Notes: a model not told the origin generated them from the sequence alone. A DNA stretch of 64,000 bases from Ophiodon elongatus (GCA_016806645.1 JACSYO010001636.1:1472001-1536000), one strand, 5' to 3'. Shown: positions 12,506 to 25,289, counted from the first letter of the stretch. A program made the numbers and translations.

Positions 12506-15500
12506 GCTGACTGGCCAGGTAGCTGACGATCCACTGACCGACGTGTCCGAGATCTATCGGCTGGAGTCTACGCATCCCAAGATGCCCTTCACATGCCGCT
12601 TCCGCCGAGCCTTCTTCACCGTCATCAGCAGAGTCTTCCTCATGGCAGTCGGTGAGAAACGCCCCACCACATAACCAACAGCAGGCCTGAAACATGTGGA
12701 GTGTTAGACCACTGCTAATTAGTATGTTCCCAAAGCAAAGTGACCCTTTGCTAAGCCCCGCCCCCTGTCGCTACTCCGTCAGTGTGACGGAGCGACATTA
12801 CCATGGAGTCCACACTGGCACTAACTACACTCCCATAATAGATATGATCTAATTCTTGGTAAAACGATGAAAGAGGTTTCAGAGAGCAGCAGACCGAAGG
12901 GTCTACAATATCAGTTTGAAGGATGGATCAGGATGAAAAGGTTAAAAAGATAAAGACAGAAGCTAAAGCTACAGATCACAGTGTAAAAGTGAAGCACCAC
13001 CTCTCCTGGAGATCCAGACAGAACACAATGAAATGAAGGAACAACAGTGTTCCTGTGAAGCTGTTTGGTCTTTATTCTCTGTTACAATCATTAAAAAGCA
13101 AAAGCAGCATGTGTAGACATTCAGTAAACCGTCAGTAACTAGCATAGCATAGAAGTGCTAACGCTAGTTAATGATGTGCTAACATACTCTGCTAATCTTA
13201 GCGCCACAGGTTTTTATGTAGAAATACAATTTTAGAAACATATATATCTCCTTCTAACCTCTGCGGGTAACGAGTATCTCTATTACACAACGTTAAACCG
13301 TTGATGAGTCTGGAGCACAGCCGGACCCTGTGGGACTTAGCCACGGGTCAACTGATTAGTGCACCTCCACCTGTTGCAGTTTGACTGCCAGTGTCACTCA
13401 TGATGACTGAATGCAACGGACACCAACAGATGGTTAAAAGAACTCAGCAGAGATGAGAGCCAATGTTGACCAATATAGCATTTTGTCTCTTGTACATTAT
13501 TCCAAAACAATCTTTAATTTTCTACTGTAAGAGAAAATAACACCAAAGAAAATAAGAATGCAATCCGCCCCCTGGCCCTTTCCTCCAAAATCTGTTTTAT
13601 CACCACCGTCCCGAAACATTTGTGTAAACGGTCAAAAGGCTAAATGTTATCCTTGTACTTTGTTACAGTTATCTATAGTGGTTATTTCCATAAAACACAC
13701 AATACAAATGATTTGGAAATAAAATATTGTATTCAAAGCTGATTAGAGCTAGTGTTGAATAAATATCTATTAACATCTTCAAACAACCGTATTTAATTTA
13801 GTTTCTCGTCAAAAACTACATTTTACTAGATTACATTTGAACACATAATAACCTTCATCCAATACAATTTTTTTTCTGAATAGAGCCTGAACGCATCATA
13901 TTTGAAGTCAATGGAACCTCCGTTAGTTAGCTGTTAGCTCCGTGCTGCCAATGTTTCTAGCTCTCCTGCTGATTTCAACAGAGTTGTTGTTCACAGTGTA
14001 GCACTATCAGGGATCGGCGACGAGAGCACATTAATGCTGATCCCCAGATCACATATATTTACTGAATATGGGCCGATAACGATGGTCAGTAAAACTTTAT
14101 TTCACACTTTGTGGGCTAAGCTGTTCACATGCATTCCGAACCGCGGGGGGGGGGGATCTGTAGTGGTCTATTACACCACTAAATATTAGGCACTGTACAC
14201 AATGTATTAATATAGAAACTATAAAATAAAGTGCACTATAAAATCAGAAATTATGTAACTAAGGAGTCGACCAGAGTGATGAAATCCATCCGTCCATTTT
14301 CCAAATGATGTCCGGATCAGGAGGAGGAATTAATGAGATAATGACACTTGGAGTCACCAAAGCCCAAATCTTGAGACCCTCCACATACAGCATTAACAGT
14401 GTTGATTGAGGGACTTGCTTAAGATGAGCATCCTCGTGGGCCTTTCACACACCGACGGGTCCGCTGCACTCTGAAACCCATTTTATGAAGGCCCTACGCC
14501 TAGCAAAGCGAGTGCGCCGCGATGTGAGCTGAACCCAGCGGCGCAGCGTAAAGCGTGTTCTGTGTGAAAGGCCCCTGAGACGGCACAGTGGAAGCATTAG
14601 TGGTCATATTACTTCTCTCCTTGCAGCAGGCGAAGTAGTCCTTCTGTCTCTGTGTGTGAATCCCGTGTCTCTGTGTGCAGTGGGGGGCTGTGTGTGGAGC
14701 GTGGTCTGCTACATGAAGTACCGCTGGAGGAGAGAGGAGGAGGAGACCAGGCAGATGTACGACATGGTGGAGAGGATCATCGGTAAGGAACGCCACTCGA
14801 TGTGTTTGCGCACCCTCTCAGAGACTAAGAAATAGCCATCGCTCCATCGGCACCACGATGGTCCCGGTTTTATCATAATGACTGGACGCAGTGGAAAGCT
14901 GGGGAAACAATAGAGCCATTTTAGTCTTTTCCAGGTGGGACAGGGGGTGTTTAGGGGGAGACGGCAGGTCAGCAGTATAGGCCACATAGCATCACATACA
15001 TCATCTGAAAGTTGGAACCTGCAGATGAATTTGAGATGCAGATCAGCACTGTGGGTTAAATGTATTCTAGTCATTAATCAATAATAAACAATGTGGTTTT
15101 GTTTAGGAACCTATTTAAATGTTGAAAGGGCATAGAACATTATGATGGAAGTATATGATGCCATTTGAATGCTCACCTATGTCTCATAAGTTGTTTTGAG
15201 TTAATTGACCACTTGAGATTTGATTTAAAAAATGCCACGACACTTCAGACCTTTAGGAACACCGTCGAAAAGTCTGGGATTATTTTAGAGGTCACAATAG
15301 GTCATCTTAAACAGTGACGTCAAGTTATAAATAAAATATTGTCTCACTATGTGAAATGACTACTATGAGGACTAACCTCACCAGCTTCCCAGTCATTCCC
15401 AACTGATTCAATTCCAGGACTGTTTAGGGATCCCAGTATGCCAAAATAATCAAACACCATTTTTAGAACGTGTGAAAATAGCACATTTATGCTGCATGCA

Positions 15501-18500
15501 AAAAAAACGTATTTTTTCCCAAAACTGCTTGGGATTATCATAAAGTGGGCCTGTCTGTAGAGGGGAGACTCGTGGGTACCCTAGAACCCATTATCACTCA
15601 CGTATCTTTAGGTTAGAGGTCAAGGGACCACTTTGAACATGCCCATTCCGGTCTATCCCTCTCCAGAATGTAGCCCAACTCCGAGCGTTATTCAGCCTCC
15701 TTTCAGACATGACAGGGTTGGTACCAAGAGATCGCTCGGGTCTCCTAGTGTCATATGATACCTTCACTCTAGCTCTTAAACTGGTCCTGCTCTCCTGGAG
15801 CAGAAGAGGTTGATAATGAAGTACTCGTACATAGAGACATTAAATCTCTTACTCAATATATTTATTTGAAGTATACAGTTATGTGCATGTGAAAGTCTCG
15901 ATGCTGTGCGTCATCTATTCTGGGTTTTTGTCAGTTGGAGTCATGGCCTTGCAGGTTTTTGTCTGTATTGTATATGCTTTCATCATTTCCTCCTGATGCT
16001 GTTGTTCAGATGTGTTGAGGAGCCACAGTGAGGCCTGCCAGGAGAACCAGGACCTGCAACCCTACCTGCCCATCCCCCACGTCAGAGACTCCCTGGTTCA
16101 GCCTCAGGACCGGTCAGTACCAACACTGCCACAGCTTGGTCTTTGGTATCTGATTCCAGATAGGAAATTGCATACGAGGAGGGCCTGAAATGAAAACCTG
16201 CCATACAGGAGTAATGATGTGTAGAATTGTGCCGCCCATTTTACCAGAGCCGGTGCTAAGTTGTGACTGCACGTGAACTGTGTCTGGTTGATGTAAAAAA
16301 AAAAAACACAGCTTTGGCTCTGCAGGTGAGGAAGATGTGTTTGTAATACTTGACAGAAAGAAGATGAAGAAGGTCTGGGAGCGGGCCGTGAGATTCCTCT
16401 CAGCCAACGAGTCCAGGATTCGAAAAGAGAATCAGAGGATCGGTGGAGGGGACTTCCTGGTGTGGAGGTGGATCCAGCCCTCGCTCAGTTGTGACAAGAC
16501 CTCCTTGATGCCCTCCAAAGTGTGGCAGGGAAAAGGTAACGCACATTTCTAGTGGGACCACAGACCATTTCAAATCGTAGTGATGGGTGTTTCTCAAAGT
16601 CAAGGATGCTTCCATGGTAAGACGGGTCCTAGAGGGGCTAGGCAAGACTCCTTACTAGCATCCAGGGGCACGCAATGGAACAGTGAGTGTGCGGAAGAAA
16701 TACATGGTATAGCTAAAACAACATTAAAAAAACTTAATTTGGAATAATTCAGTACATTACATTTTCTAGTAGCAATATTGATTTTTGCATTCCACAAAAC
16801 AATATTGACAGATTCAAAAAAAATGCAGCCCTTTTAGAAAATACATTTACTTGTACAATTATCATTTAGAAATGTCCAAAACATTCTGGCTTCAGAGTTG
16901 TTCATAAACAGATCCAAACTGTCAGCACACGCTGCAGTGTACGTTCTAAACAGGCAGTTCTGTCCCCACTGAGCCCGTCTGGGAGCGTTAGCGGCCTCGA
17001 TGCTGCGTGCGTTGTCAGGGACGCATGCTGCAACTGTCCCAGGTTGTCAGCTGGCATCCTGTCTGCAGTGAAGCCAGCAGTAACGTTAGAGCTGCGTGTA
17101 CCGTTTATGTGTCTCTGAATAAATGCATAGTTCCTGTGTCTGTCTATGCCACCTGCTGACTACGGTGAAGGTGGTCAGCCCCCAAATAGCAACAACTCCT
17201 GCCCAAGCTCATGAAGGACAGCTAGCTGTTACTGTGAGGAACTTTTAACTGGTTATGAAACAGCCTCAGTTTAATACTGATGCCTCTACATGACCTATAT
17301 TAATAAACCAGACCATCAGAGAGACGATTGAGGTTTTCTAAAGGGACCCTGGTGCTCAGAAGCACTACCACTTTAGTCCACAGGGGACGCTAAAATCAAC
17401 GCATGAACGTTCCTTGTAGTAACTTTAAGGGACAAGCCGCTCCTCTGAGTTTAGCTTTCTTTCCTAATGTTTGATAATTCCTTGAACTGTTAAACAGCAA
17501 TAATCGGTCAAAATTCGTATTGTTGGTTAACGGTTAAACGGTTCATTATTATCTCTCATCCTCTCGCTGTGATTCCCTCTTCCCCGTTAACACCCGTTCA
17601 CCGTACTGAACCGGCTGTGTGTTCTGACGTGACCAGCAACTCGTTGACCTTTCTGTCTCTCGTCCTCAGCCTTCCCTCTGGACCGGAGGAACTCCCCGCC
17701 GAACAGCCTGACTCCCTGTCTGAAGATCAGAAACATGTTTGACCCAGTCATGTGAGTACCGCCCCCTGCTGCCCGCTGGATGCACTGTCGGGTGCCGTTG
17801 ACTTTCCGCCTCGTAAACCTCCGTTATTTATTTGTGTGTGTGGTCAGGGAGGTCGGGGAGAACTGGGACCTGGCCATCCACGAGGCCATCCTGGAGAAGT
17901 GCAACGACAACGACGGCATCGTCCACATCGCGGTGGACAAGAACTCGCGAGAGGTACGCCCCCGTCCTGTGAGTGATGTCACACCTCCGCGCTGTCGGCC
18001 GCGGTGATGTCACACTGTGCTTCTGCTCTCTCCACAGGGCTGTGTCTATGTCAAGTGTCTCTCTGCGGAACACTCGGGGAGAGCCTTCAAGGCCCTTCAC
18101 GGCTCCTGGTTTGATGGTAAGGCTCACTCTTAATAACATTTGGAGCACGTCAGCAGTGGCAGAAGGAAGAAGGGCTTGTGTTGATGAGGGTGTGTTGCTA
18201 TGGGGACAGGCGAGAAGATGACTTAGCATCCAGGAAGTCAAAATAATTCATCCACGAGTTTTGAAGAATGCCCAGTCACCAAACGTTGAAAACCAGTTCA
18301 TAACACAATGAGACAATTTAACAACTCAAACACGTTTTTTTCCCTGCCTGAATGAAGACTGACGAGCATTAGTTATACATAAAAACAACCATATTTTCTT
18401 TTTTCTTTCTACAACATTGTCGTGATTCTCTTGCTAAACCAATTTCTCCTGTCCATATTCACTCGACGACCCTCTGTGATATGACTACACGGGCTCTCAA

Positions 18501-19704
18501 CTGAGCCGTCCCCAATCTAAAAACTTAGTTTTTCTACATTATCATTAGTTTAAATCATTCATTACAATCATTCTTTAACATTAATAAAACATCAAAAGTG
18601 ATTTGTTGGCTTTAGTTCATAAATTAATCATTTATTTAAAACGTTGTTTTAAATAAAAAAATAAATGTTAATGGTTTATTTATAATTTGGATGTTTCATT
18701 TTGACGTTAACAATGCTGCTAAAGTTAAATTCAAATATTTTTTCCAAAGTGTAAAAAGTAGCATTTAGTTAAACTATTTGACTTCGGCTCCTCAAAAAGC
18801 TAGAAGCGATGGAGAGGTCTCATTGCAGCCTTGTTCCCCATCGAGGATGAAGAGGAGTAAACAAGTGGTTAACTTTAGTAGGGTAACGTCACGTCATCAG
18901 CTCCCTCACTGTGAACGCAAATGTGTGTTTTAATAAGAACTGTTTGTTACACAAAACAACACTTTCATGGCCATTCATTGTGGCGATCGGTAACAGGCAG
19001 GTAGCAATCCTACGAACGGGGATGACGGAGAACACCGTCAGGCAGCCGTTCAGGATGTGGCTCTCGGTCGTTAACCCTTCTGATCTTTACAGCTCCACAC
19101 ACCCGACCAATCAGTAACATTCCTGTTAAAAGCGTTTTTTTTTTTTTTTGTTGCTGCTTCGGCCCGATACCAACAACTTGGTAGCTTAAACGGTGGCTTA
19201 AAATACCACCTTTTTTAAGGTGGTATTTTAAACTTCTCACCTGTAGCAATACAGCCGCACAGCTCCTCATGTTAGTTTAAGATCTGAATTCAGTCTCTAG
19301 GACAACAATCAGAACCTGGGTGGAACAGAACAGAACCCCCAAACATTTCCTAGGTGTTATTTGGAGCAGGGATACAACAGAGACTCTTCCCTGAGTGAGC
19401 CGATAACAGGAGTGTGTGGGATGTGGCGTGTTCCTGTCGCTGTAAACGTGTGCATTAGCTCCGTGTGCATTAGCTCCGTGTGCATTAGCTCCGTGTGTTG
19501 AACAGACTGCATTGACGGGGCTCCTGCTTCTTGGTCGTGACAGGTAAGCTGGTGACCGTGAAGTATCTGCGCCTGGACCGGTACCACCAGCGCTTCCCGC
19601 AGGCCCAGGGCTGCAGCACGCCCCTGAAGGCCTCCAGCCTCCACGGCAGCGCCCCGGCCCGCCCGCACCACCGCGGCTCGGCCAACTCTTCGGGCTTCTC
19701 GTGA
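4961..19704 (+). CDS. lemd3: lemd3 / MAN1, LEM-domain inner nuclear membrane protein, 13 exons
   Basis: LEMD3 is an inner nuclear membrane protein that binds BAF through its LEM domain and antagonises TGF-beta/BMP signalling through R-SMADs. Coding exons are 4961-6296, 8561-8601, 10153-10222, 10741-10814, 12294-12373, 12506-12651, 14681-14782, 16010-16112, 16357-16535, 17670-17751, 17848-17953, 18038-18116 and 19544-19704. The total is 2559 nt, in frame, 852 residues (human is 911, also 13 exons). The start ATG at 4961 is in a good context (gtccaagATGg). The LEM domain is at residues ~5-45 (LTDEELFSELKRFGF, RPVYLKKLKKLREE), followed by a long Ser/Gly/acidic low-complexity region. TM1 is at ~409-432 (FLLTAACLFFLLLGLMYL) and TM2 at ~567-591, split by an intron. 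The nucleoplasmic C-terminal region includes FLVWRWIQPS and a UHM/RRM-like SMAD-binding domain (NDNDGIVHIAVDKNSREG, FKALHGSWFDGKLVTVKYL). The neighbour msrb3 is also adjacent in human. Confidence 0.97.
6604..7086. mobile_element. MITE with GGCTGGGC-type inverted termini in lemd3 intron 1
   Basis: The left end reads gtggctgggcaaac and the right end, reverse-complemented, reads gtagggctgggcgatat. These are imperfect terminal inverted repeats of the kind common in fish non-autonomous DNA transposons. The interior is AT-rich with no transposase. Target-site duplications are unclear (gcagct / gtagct), so the borders are approximate. Confidence 0.5.
7506..7713 (+). other. short Cys-rich open stretch in lemd3 intron 1
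   Basis: From the in-frame stop before 7506 to the TGA at about 7711-7713 the frame is open with no early ATG. It encodes a lysine-rich run (SKKRKRSVAKD) followed by a cluster of eleven cysteines, including WGRCCEQKFCTICKNCWHK. I do not recognise it. A transposase tail or chance are both possible. Confidence 0.2.
8515..8548. repeat. (CT)n tract before lemd3 exon 2
   Basis: A dinucleotide CT microsatellite forms the pyrimidine tract immediately upstream of the acceptor at 8560. Confidence 0.8.
9188..9280 (+). mobile_element. 5'-truncated L2 LINE 3' tail
   Basis: The motifs tgagaggtcccgggacagag, attgtaaagccctctgaggc and gattttgggctatacaaaat match the 3' end of the long L2-like LINE ending at 52436. 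Only the last ~93 bp are present, and they run straight into a TG microsatellite. Confidence 0.8.
9281..9317. repeat. (TG)n microsatellite
   Basis: About 18 TG units directly follow the L2 tail, probably grown from its A-rich end. Confidence 0.9.
10970..11160 (+). repeat. dispersed repeat, copy 1, in lemd3 intron
   Basis: It shares acatttgaacacat, tgaatagagc.tgaacgca and gctgttagc in the same order with 13795-13990, in direct orientation. The elements on both sides are AT-rich and non-coding. The family is not identified. Confidence 0.5.
11658..11984. mobile_element. hAT-like MITE (GAGATGCGCCGATCA ends) in lemd3 intron 4
   Basis: The left end is agagacgctccgatcac. The right end, reverse-complemented, is tagagatgcgccgatcaaaa. 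These resemble the terminal repeats of common vertebrate hAT MITEs beginning TAGAGATGCACCGATC. The element is about 330 bp with no coding capacity. No clear 8-bp duplication was found. Confidence 0.55.
12451..12503. repeat. (TG)n at lemd3 intron 5/exon 6 border
   Basis: About 26 TG units end 2 bp before the tag acceptor of exon 12506-12651, so the repeat replaces the usual pyrimidine tract. Confidence 0.9.
12873..13300 (+). repeat. dispersed repeat shared with 53680-53965
   Basis: Colinear similarity with 53680-53965 includes atcaggatgaaaa, ggttaaaaagat, ctggagatccaga, gctaacatactctgctaat and gccacaggtttttat/cacaggttttta. Both copies are in + orientation. They are non-coding and of unknown family. 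Confidence 0.6.
13795..13990 (+). repeat. dispersed repeat, copy 2, in lemd3 intron
   Basis: This is the second copy of the sequence at 10970-11160, in the same orientation and diverged. Confidence 0.5.
19199..19230. repeat. 12-bp-arm hairpin in lemd3 last intron
   Basis: taaaataccacc (19199-19210) and ggtggtatttta (19219-19230) are exact inverted repeats with an 8-base loop. No function is visible. It may be a short MITE relic. Confidence 0.6.
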
Positions 19705-21260
19705 GGTCGGCGTCGGCTCTTGGATTTCTCCTCTGTGCCCTCCCAGCATGACAGCACCGGTCTGCTGCTGCTCCTTCACTGCTTCACAGCGGGGAAGACT
19801 TCAGTCTGTGTCTCGGGAGAGAGCGGGGTTTTGTTTTGTTTTCTTTGTTGTTTTCTTTTGTTTTGTTTTGTTCCAACACAGGACCGCGAGAGAAGCTGTT
19901 CAGCTGCGCGGTGTTCGTTTTTCAATAATCTTTGTATTAAAATGCCATGGATTTAAAGAAGGAAGCAAAAGTCCTTGTGGGATATTTAAGACGCGTGCAG
20001 AGACTCCGCCCCTCCCTCGTCCTCCTCAGTCTGACTCACCGTGACGGAGCTCTTTTGGGCGCCGCGTGGAAACGGGCTGCACGTATCAATACAACACGTG
20101 CGCGGGTGTTGATTTGGATGTACTCCCTGTTATTATTCTGATTATTATTATTTAGTCGAGAGGAAAGCGTGAACGGGCTGTACATACATGTGAATGGTGG
20201 CACAAGCTTTATTATACATCGTCCGTATTCAAAGCAAAACCATAAGCTCATGTTTAGTTTTTGTTTCTTTGTTCTTGCTGCTCCGTTACCCCGGCAGAGT
20301 TCACGTGCATCCAGAGGCTCCCCAAGAGCCCGAGACCAGCTGACTCTGTGATGGTCGCGGCCCCCGTGTAGCTCATGCGCGGCCTGTTTTTTCCCCCTTT
20401 TGTCTTCTGATTCTTGTAATCCAGCAGTGCTCCAGCCACCTGAAGCTTTCTCCTCCAGTTATAATCCAATATATCCCCCCACGGTATTATTATTTCCTAT
20501 TATGTTTATGTACCTCCCTCAAGAGTCAGGTCATCTTTTTTAGTGGGCGCGTGCCCTGGTTGTGTTCCCAACCCGGTCCTGATGGAACGCTGTGCGTTGG
20601 TCCTCCCTGCACATGAGCAGCAGACCAGAGGAGCACACAGACCTCACGGTGGTTCAGGGTCCAGTTTACAAGCTGATGTTTGCGGTCATGACTGAACCCT
20701 GATGCTGTCACTACTGGGCTCTGATCACATCAGCCTCTCGCCATGACGCTACCACTCTTCTTTTGTTGCCATGAGGAGGACTGTGAGGATGTTGACAGTT
20801 TTAAATGCTTGATCCCGAACGTTCCAACCCTGTTAGGGGACTGTGCTGCACCTAGAGGTTCCTGGTTGCTCGTGTGTTTGTTACAGCACCCTAGTATCCA
20901 GAGAAAAAAACGCTACAAATCCAGGCGCTCGGCAGACGCCATTACATTTATTTTTTATTTTTTAAATGCAGTGAATTGAAAGTTGGATTCAGTATTTGCA
21001 GTGTGTGAAATTGTACAAGTGGTGCACATGTCAAAATGTTCCAAACCTGCTGCAACGGTTTGCAGCAGAGCAACCCAACTGTGCCTTAAATGTGTGCTTT
21101 TTTTAAAGACTGGCACCGCGTCACTGGAGAATGTGCTGGATTTAAGAAAGGGTTAAAAGGCGAGGAAGGCTGCCATAGGTGTAGTTTTGGTAGAGTTTGA
21201 CATCTTCAGATTTGGTATTTTGTAGCAATTTCCTTTGATATTAAACCAAATGCTTCTCTC

Positions 21261-21304
<44 letters not shown>

Positions 21305-21860
21305 TTTTTAAATCAGCTGTGGTGATGTACTATTTTAATGTCACTAGACCTGTTTCATATGTGTCATAACGTTTTTCTTTCTTTCATCGAGGATGGACCT
21401 CACATCCGCTTCCAAACTCTTGTCAGGATGTGTACAATGACAAAATAAAGTGAACACTTTGCGAAAATAAGCCAATTGATAGTGCATCACTGCAATCTAT
21501 TTTTGTACGCCTCCGGCAGCGTCTCAGCCCACACTGACTGTAACGAGGCTGAATGAAAATGTTTGATGTGATGGCACTTCTCCAGCCCTGTGCTTCACCT
21601 TTAAATGCATTCGTTCCCCTCTGATGTATTTTAATGTAAACACTGTACATTGATATAACTGTAATATGTACTATTATATGCAGCTTTATTTCCCTTGCGT
21701 TGTATGTTTGGAGTTACCAGTATCCCTAACCTGCTAGCCAGAGAGGGGGGAGGGAGGAGGTGTACAATACTACAGACATTTAAGAAGATACAGACGTTTT
21801 AATGTAATTTGTCAATTGTACAAACGGCTCAAATTAAAGGTTTATTAGGAGTTTTTAAAT
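19705..21860 (+). other. lemd3: lemd3 3' UTR
   Basis: This is a long non-coding tail after the stop at 19702-19704. It contains an (ATT)n tract at about 21263-21303, AATAAA at 21444-21449 and ATTAAA at 21833-21838, either of which could end the transcript. No other gene is visible. Confidence 0.6.
21263..21303. repeat. (ATT)n microsatellite
   Basis: A trinucleotide tract of about 13 units lies in the presumed lemd3 3' UTR. Confidence 0.9.
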
Positions 21861-22364
21861 TGTGCTTGTTGTGCTGTTGTGTATGGATGCTCGTTTCTGC
21901 CAGGAAAAGAAAAAAAGTATGTATAAGTGATTATAATGTGGAAGCCCAGTTCTGCCAATGTGATAAAAAAAAAATCCTTTAAGTCATTAAAGTTCTCGAA
22001 ATAATTACCTATTGAGAGATACTAACTCATTTTCATTCAAAGTCTATTTGAGAAAGTTACTCATTATTTTCAGATACTAAGTCTTTTTAATGAGAGTTTC
22101 TCAATGAATTGCAAGATATGTATGTATTTTTTTTTCCATCAATTGGGCTTCCATACATAGTTGTCATGTACACACAAAAGGCAGAAATATTTTGGAAACA
22201 ACCTGTGTTTTTTAGCTTTTATTTATATATGTCTAGGCTTCTTTCTGTTTTAATTGAAATCCACAAGCGTCACTGTTAATGGGTCTCTGCTATTTTAGTA
22301 TTATATTTATATATAAAACCAAACAGGCAGCTCATTTATTTATGTTACATGCGTATATTTATGT

Positions 22365-22562
22365 GTATATAGCTCTATATAGATATATATCTATAAGTTA
22401 CATGTGTATATGTATGTGTATATATCTCTATAGATATCTCTATATAGCTATATAGAGATATCTATAGCTATATAGATATATATAGCGATATAGATATCTA
22501 TATAGCTATATAGAGATATCTATATATATAGATATATATACATAGATCTCTATAGATATATT
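22365..22562. repeat. self-complementary TATA/GATATC tract
   Basis: About 200 bp consist almost only of tatagatatctatat / tatagctatatagagatatc variants. These are locally palindromic and could extrude as cruciforms. The tract lies between lemd3 and msrb3. No gene is present. Confidence 0.8.
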
Positions 22563-22689
22563 TGTCCAAAATGTGTACATTTGGATTCCATGAGGATGAG
22601 ATGAGGTTGTGACTTCGCTTAAAATGTTCACTTAAATGTGGAAAGTACCCTAACTAAACATAAGAAGCTGTGTCCATTTAGCTCAGTTA

Positions 22690-22852
22690 ACGTTAGCTGT
22701 TTTTATCCTTTATATTTGTGCTGAAGACGACGCTTTACAAGATTACCGTCCAGGTCCATTTTTACGTATATTCCGACCTGCTACCGGCAGAACAACGCTG
22801 GAGCCACAGCGCTTCACCGTGAACGTCGCCGTTCTGCTGCTCTTTCTTTCGG
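22690..22852 (+). other. msrb3: probable first exon (5' UTR) of msrb3 with promoter
   Basis: A GC-rich stretch ends in ctttcgg followed by gtaagt at 22853, a strong splice donor, and is followed by CpG-containing sequence. It is the only convincing donor upstream of the msrb3 leader exons in a promoter-like context. The 5' border is not known. The donor is in phase 1 for a frame ending VNVAVLLLFLS, but that frame has no ATG (see findings). Confidence 0.5.
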
Positions 22853-23569
22853 GTAAGTTCTGGCGCTGCCGTCTGCATTTTACGGAGCTACGAAGGGGCC
22901 GATAGTCACCGTAACACGGGGCAGAGGTTAGCTAGTTTCACTGGTTGCTGACCAAGAACGTCGTAGCCGCTCAGAGACGATACATTTAACGGGTTCCAAA
23001 CATCAGCGCGTGTTTCAGGAAGGGTTGCCAACCTGTCAGAAAAGTACTGTGTTAATTTGCTGTTACTTCTGGGCTCCAAATGTAGCTAGTACCCTGTAGC
23101 TTCCTATAACTTTGACCTGTCACGCGGTAACGCTAGTTACGTAGCTAACGTCAGCGGCGTAGACTGGAGCTGTCTGCGAGAACCGCTCGACCGCCACAGT
23201 GCTGTGTCTCTGTATGACGCACCGGGGATTCAGCGTGAAGTAATGAAGCAGCTGCTCGTCTCAGGTGTTCAGAGAATGAATAATTACAATGATTACATGT
23301 TTTTTCTTAGCGTGACTTTATACCTTTTTTAATATTCATGTTCCGTGATGAGGTCAGATCGCAAGTACGCAGAGTTATACACGCCACATTCACTTGATAC
23401 ATGTTTACATATTCCTAGTTTACCACAACGGCTGTTGTCTTCATGAAACTATTTAAACCCCGTCTCATAAACGGCTCCGCGCTGGACGGCGAACTGCGAC
23501 ACCTAGCGGCAGTGTCTGTCCCAGCACCCACCTCCAGCTCACTCCTCCGCTACAGAATGGAATCGAGTC

Positions 23570-23890
23570 CTTGAATGGACTTTTTTTCCACAGCAGACAT
23601 TTTGGCTTGACATAGTAGAAAAAACAGTTGCATTAAAAAAAAGACACCGTTTTTCTCTTAAATATGACTTAATGCAGACTTGCTACGAACACTTCCATGC
23701 ACCTGTTGCATAAAGCGTTCCCATGACTGACTCAGGCAGCCATTCTCACCTTCTCTAAATGCTAAGGAAAGGTGCTTCAATGCTTCCTTTCTTATCGCCT
23801 TTAGCATAGGGTACACTGGGCCATCCTCTACAAAAGGAAAGGAGATAATGCCGTCCCACAATTCCTTGTGGTAGCAACATTTCGGCCTAT
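23570..23890. repeat. dispersed repeat related, inverted, to 53110-53165
   Basis: ctctaaatgctaaggaaagg and gcttcaatgcttcc at 23751-23789 match the reverse complement of 53122-53165. The limits outside the shared ~50 bp are uncertain. Confidence 0.45.
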
Positions 23891-25289
23891 CTTGCATATA
23901 TTTAGCAATTATTTTTATACATTCCTATACTAATTAGGATTTGTGTTGATAAATCAGTGAGTCGTGCCAACCATTTTGTTTCACTGTATTTTATGCATTT
24001 ATTTCAAACATGTAACAGATAAGTAAAAATAACAAAGTGAACAGTGACTATAGTAAACTGTCATAAAAAACATAAATATGACACGTCTGAAAAGGAGGAG
24101 GATATATATACTTATATGATCCTATCTCTTCTCCATAACTCACACAATTTACTCAATATTCCCATATAAACTTGTGTGACTTGTAGCCTGTATTTCTTTT
24201 TACAATTTGAATTCAAACCATGGTAATGATGTAATATATTCCTCACCGGGTTTTCTACGTGTCCTGCTATATCTTGCTATGAGTCCAAATGCCTGCTGTG
24301 AAACGGGTTTATTGTAGCAGTCATGATGTCATCATTTCTGTGCCCGCAGAGGGACTAACCGTTACCTACGAGAGGTTTGGTTTGGCATGTGGCAGCTGAC
24401 ATGAGCCAAACATGTCAGCAATTCCCCTGCTAGTAAACCCAGTGTTTGTTGTAACTGTGGCCCTGTGGCCTTTCGGGGCTTCAGTTGTTGCGCTCCTGCC
24501 AGCACCAGAATATTTTTCATTGTTTGGTTCTGGAGTTGTGTGGCTGACCTCATTCTGCAGCGGAGCCGTGGGCAGAGGAGTTACACAGCAGAGCACGGAG
24601 CGGAGGAACAGAGCGAGCACTGAAGGAAGCGACTCCTGAAAGTATTGGTGAGCTTCCTCCCTCAGTGGACAAAGGGATTGGTAACACCGTGGAGGGGGCC
24701 CTGGTCTTTGGCTACTAGTAAGTCCAATTGGTGTGCTTGCGACGTCGATGGCATACCGTCTCACCACAGTAGGTCTGATTGTTACAGCGTATTGTGGCTT
24801 GTTACAGTGGGCCATGTCATATCATGGCCGTGTGTTAGGAATATCCTACAGCAGGACAGCAGAGGAGGCTGGGAAACGGAAAGTAAAAAGGGCAGGTTAT
24901 AAATAATTAAAAAGGGCGTTGCAAATGTTTTGTTCAGGAGCAAATGCATTCAATATTTCTAAACTCATAGATACGCATAGAGAAAACTTAACGTAATACC
25001 TTTTTATATTTTGTTGATGATAGCACAAACTACAGGGATGAAGCTTAAAATGCTTATCAACTCTAAATCAAGTGGGGAAAGAATAATTGGACTCAATTAT
25101 TATTTCCTTTGCAGATGAGGACGCCTGCCTGAAGCATTCCAGGTGAAAATGTTGTCATAATGTCATAGATGTCTTAAGTATTAACAAGTTTTTTATTTTT
25201 TTTTATAGATTTCATAGATTGTACTTGTTTAATAAAGTGTTAATGCAGTTTATATGGTAAATCCAGGCGGAAACCTCCGGTTCTACTGA

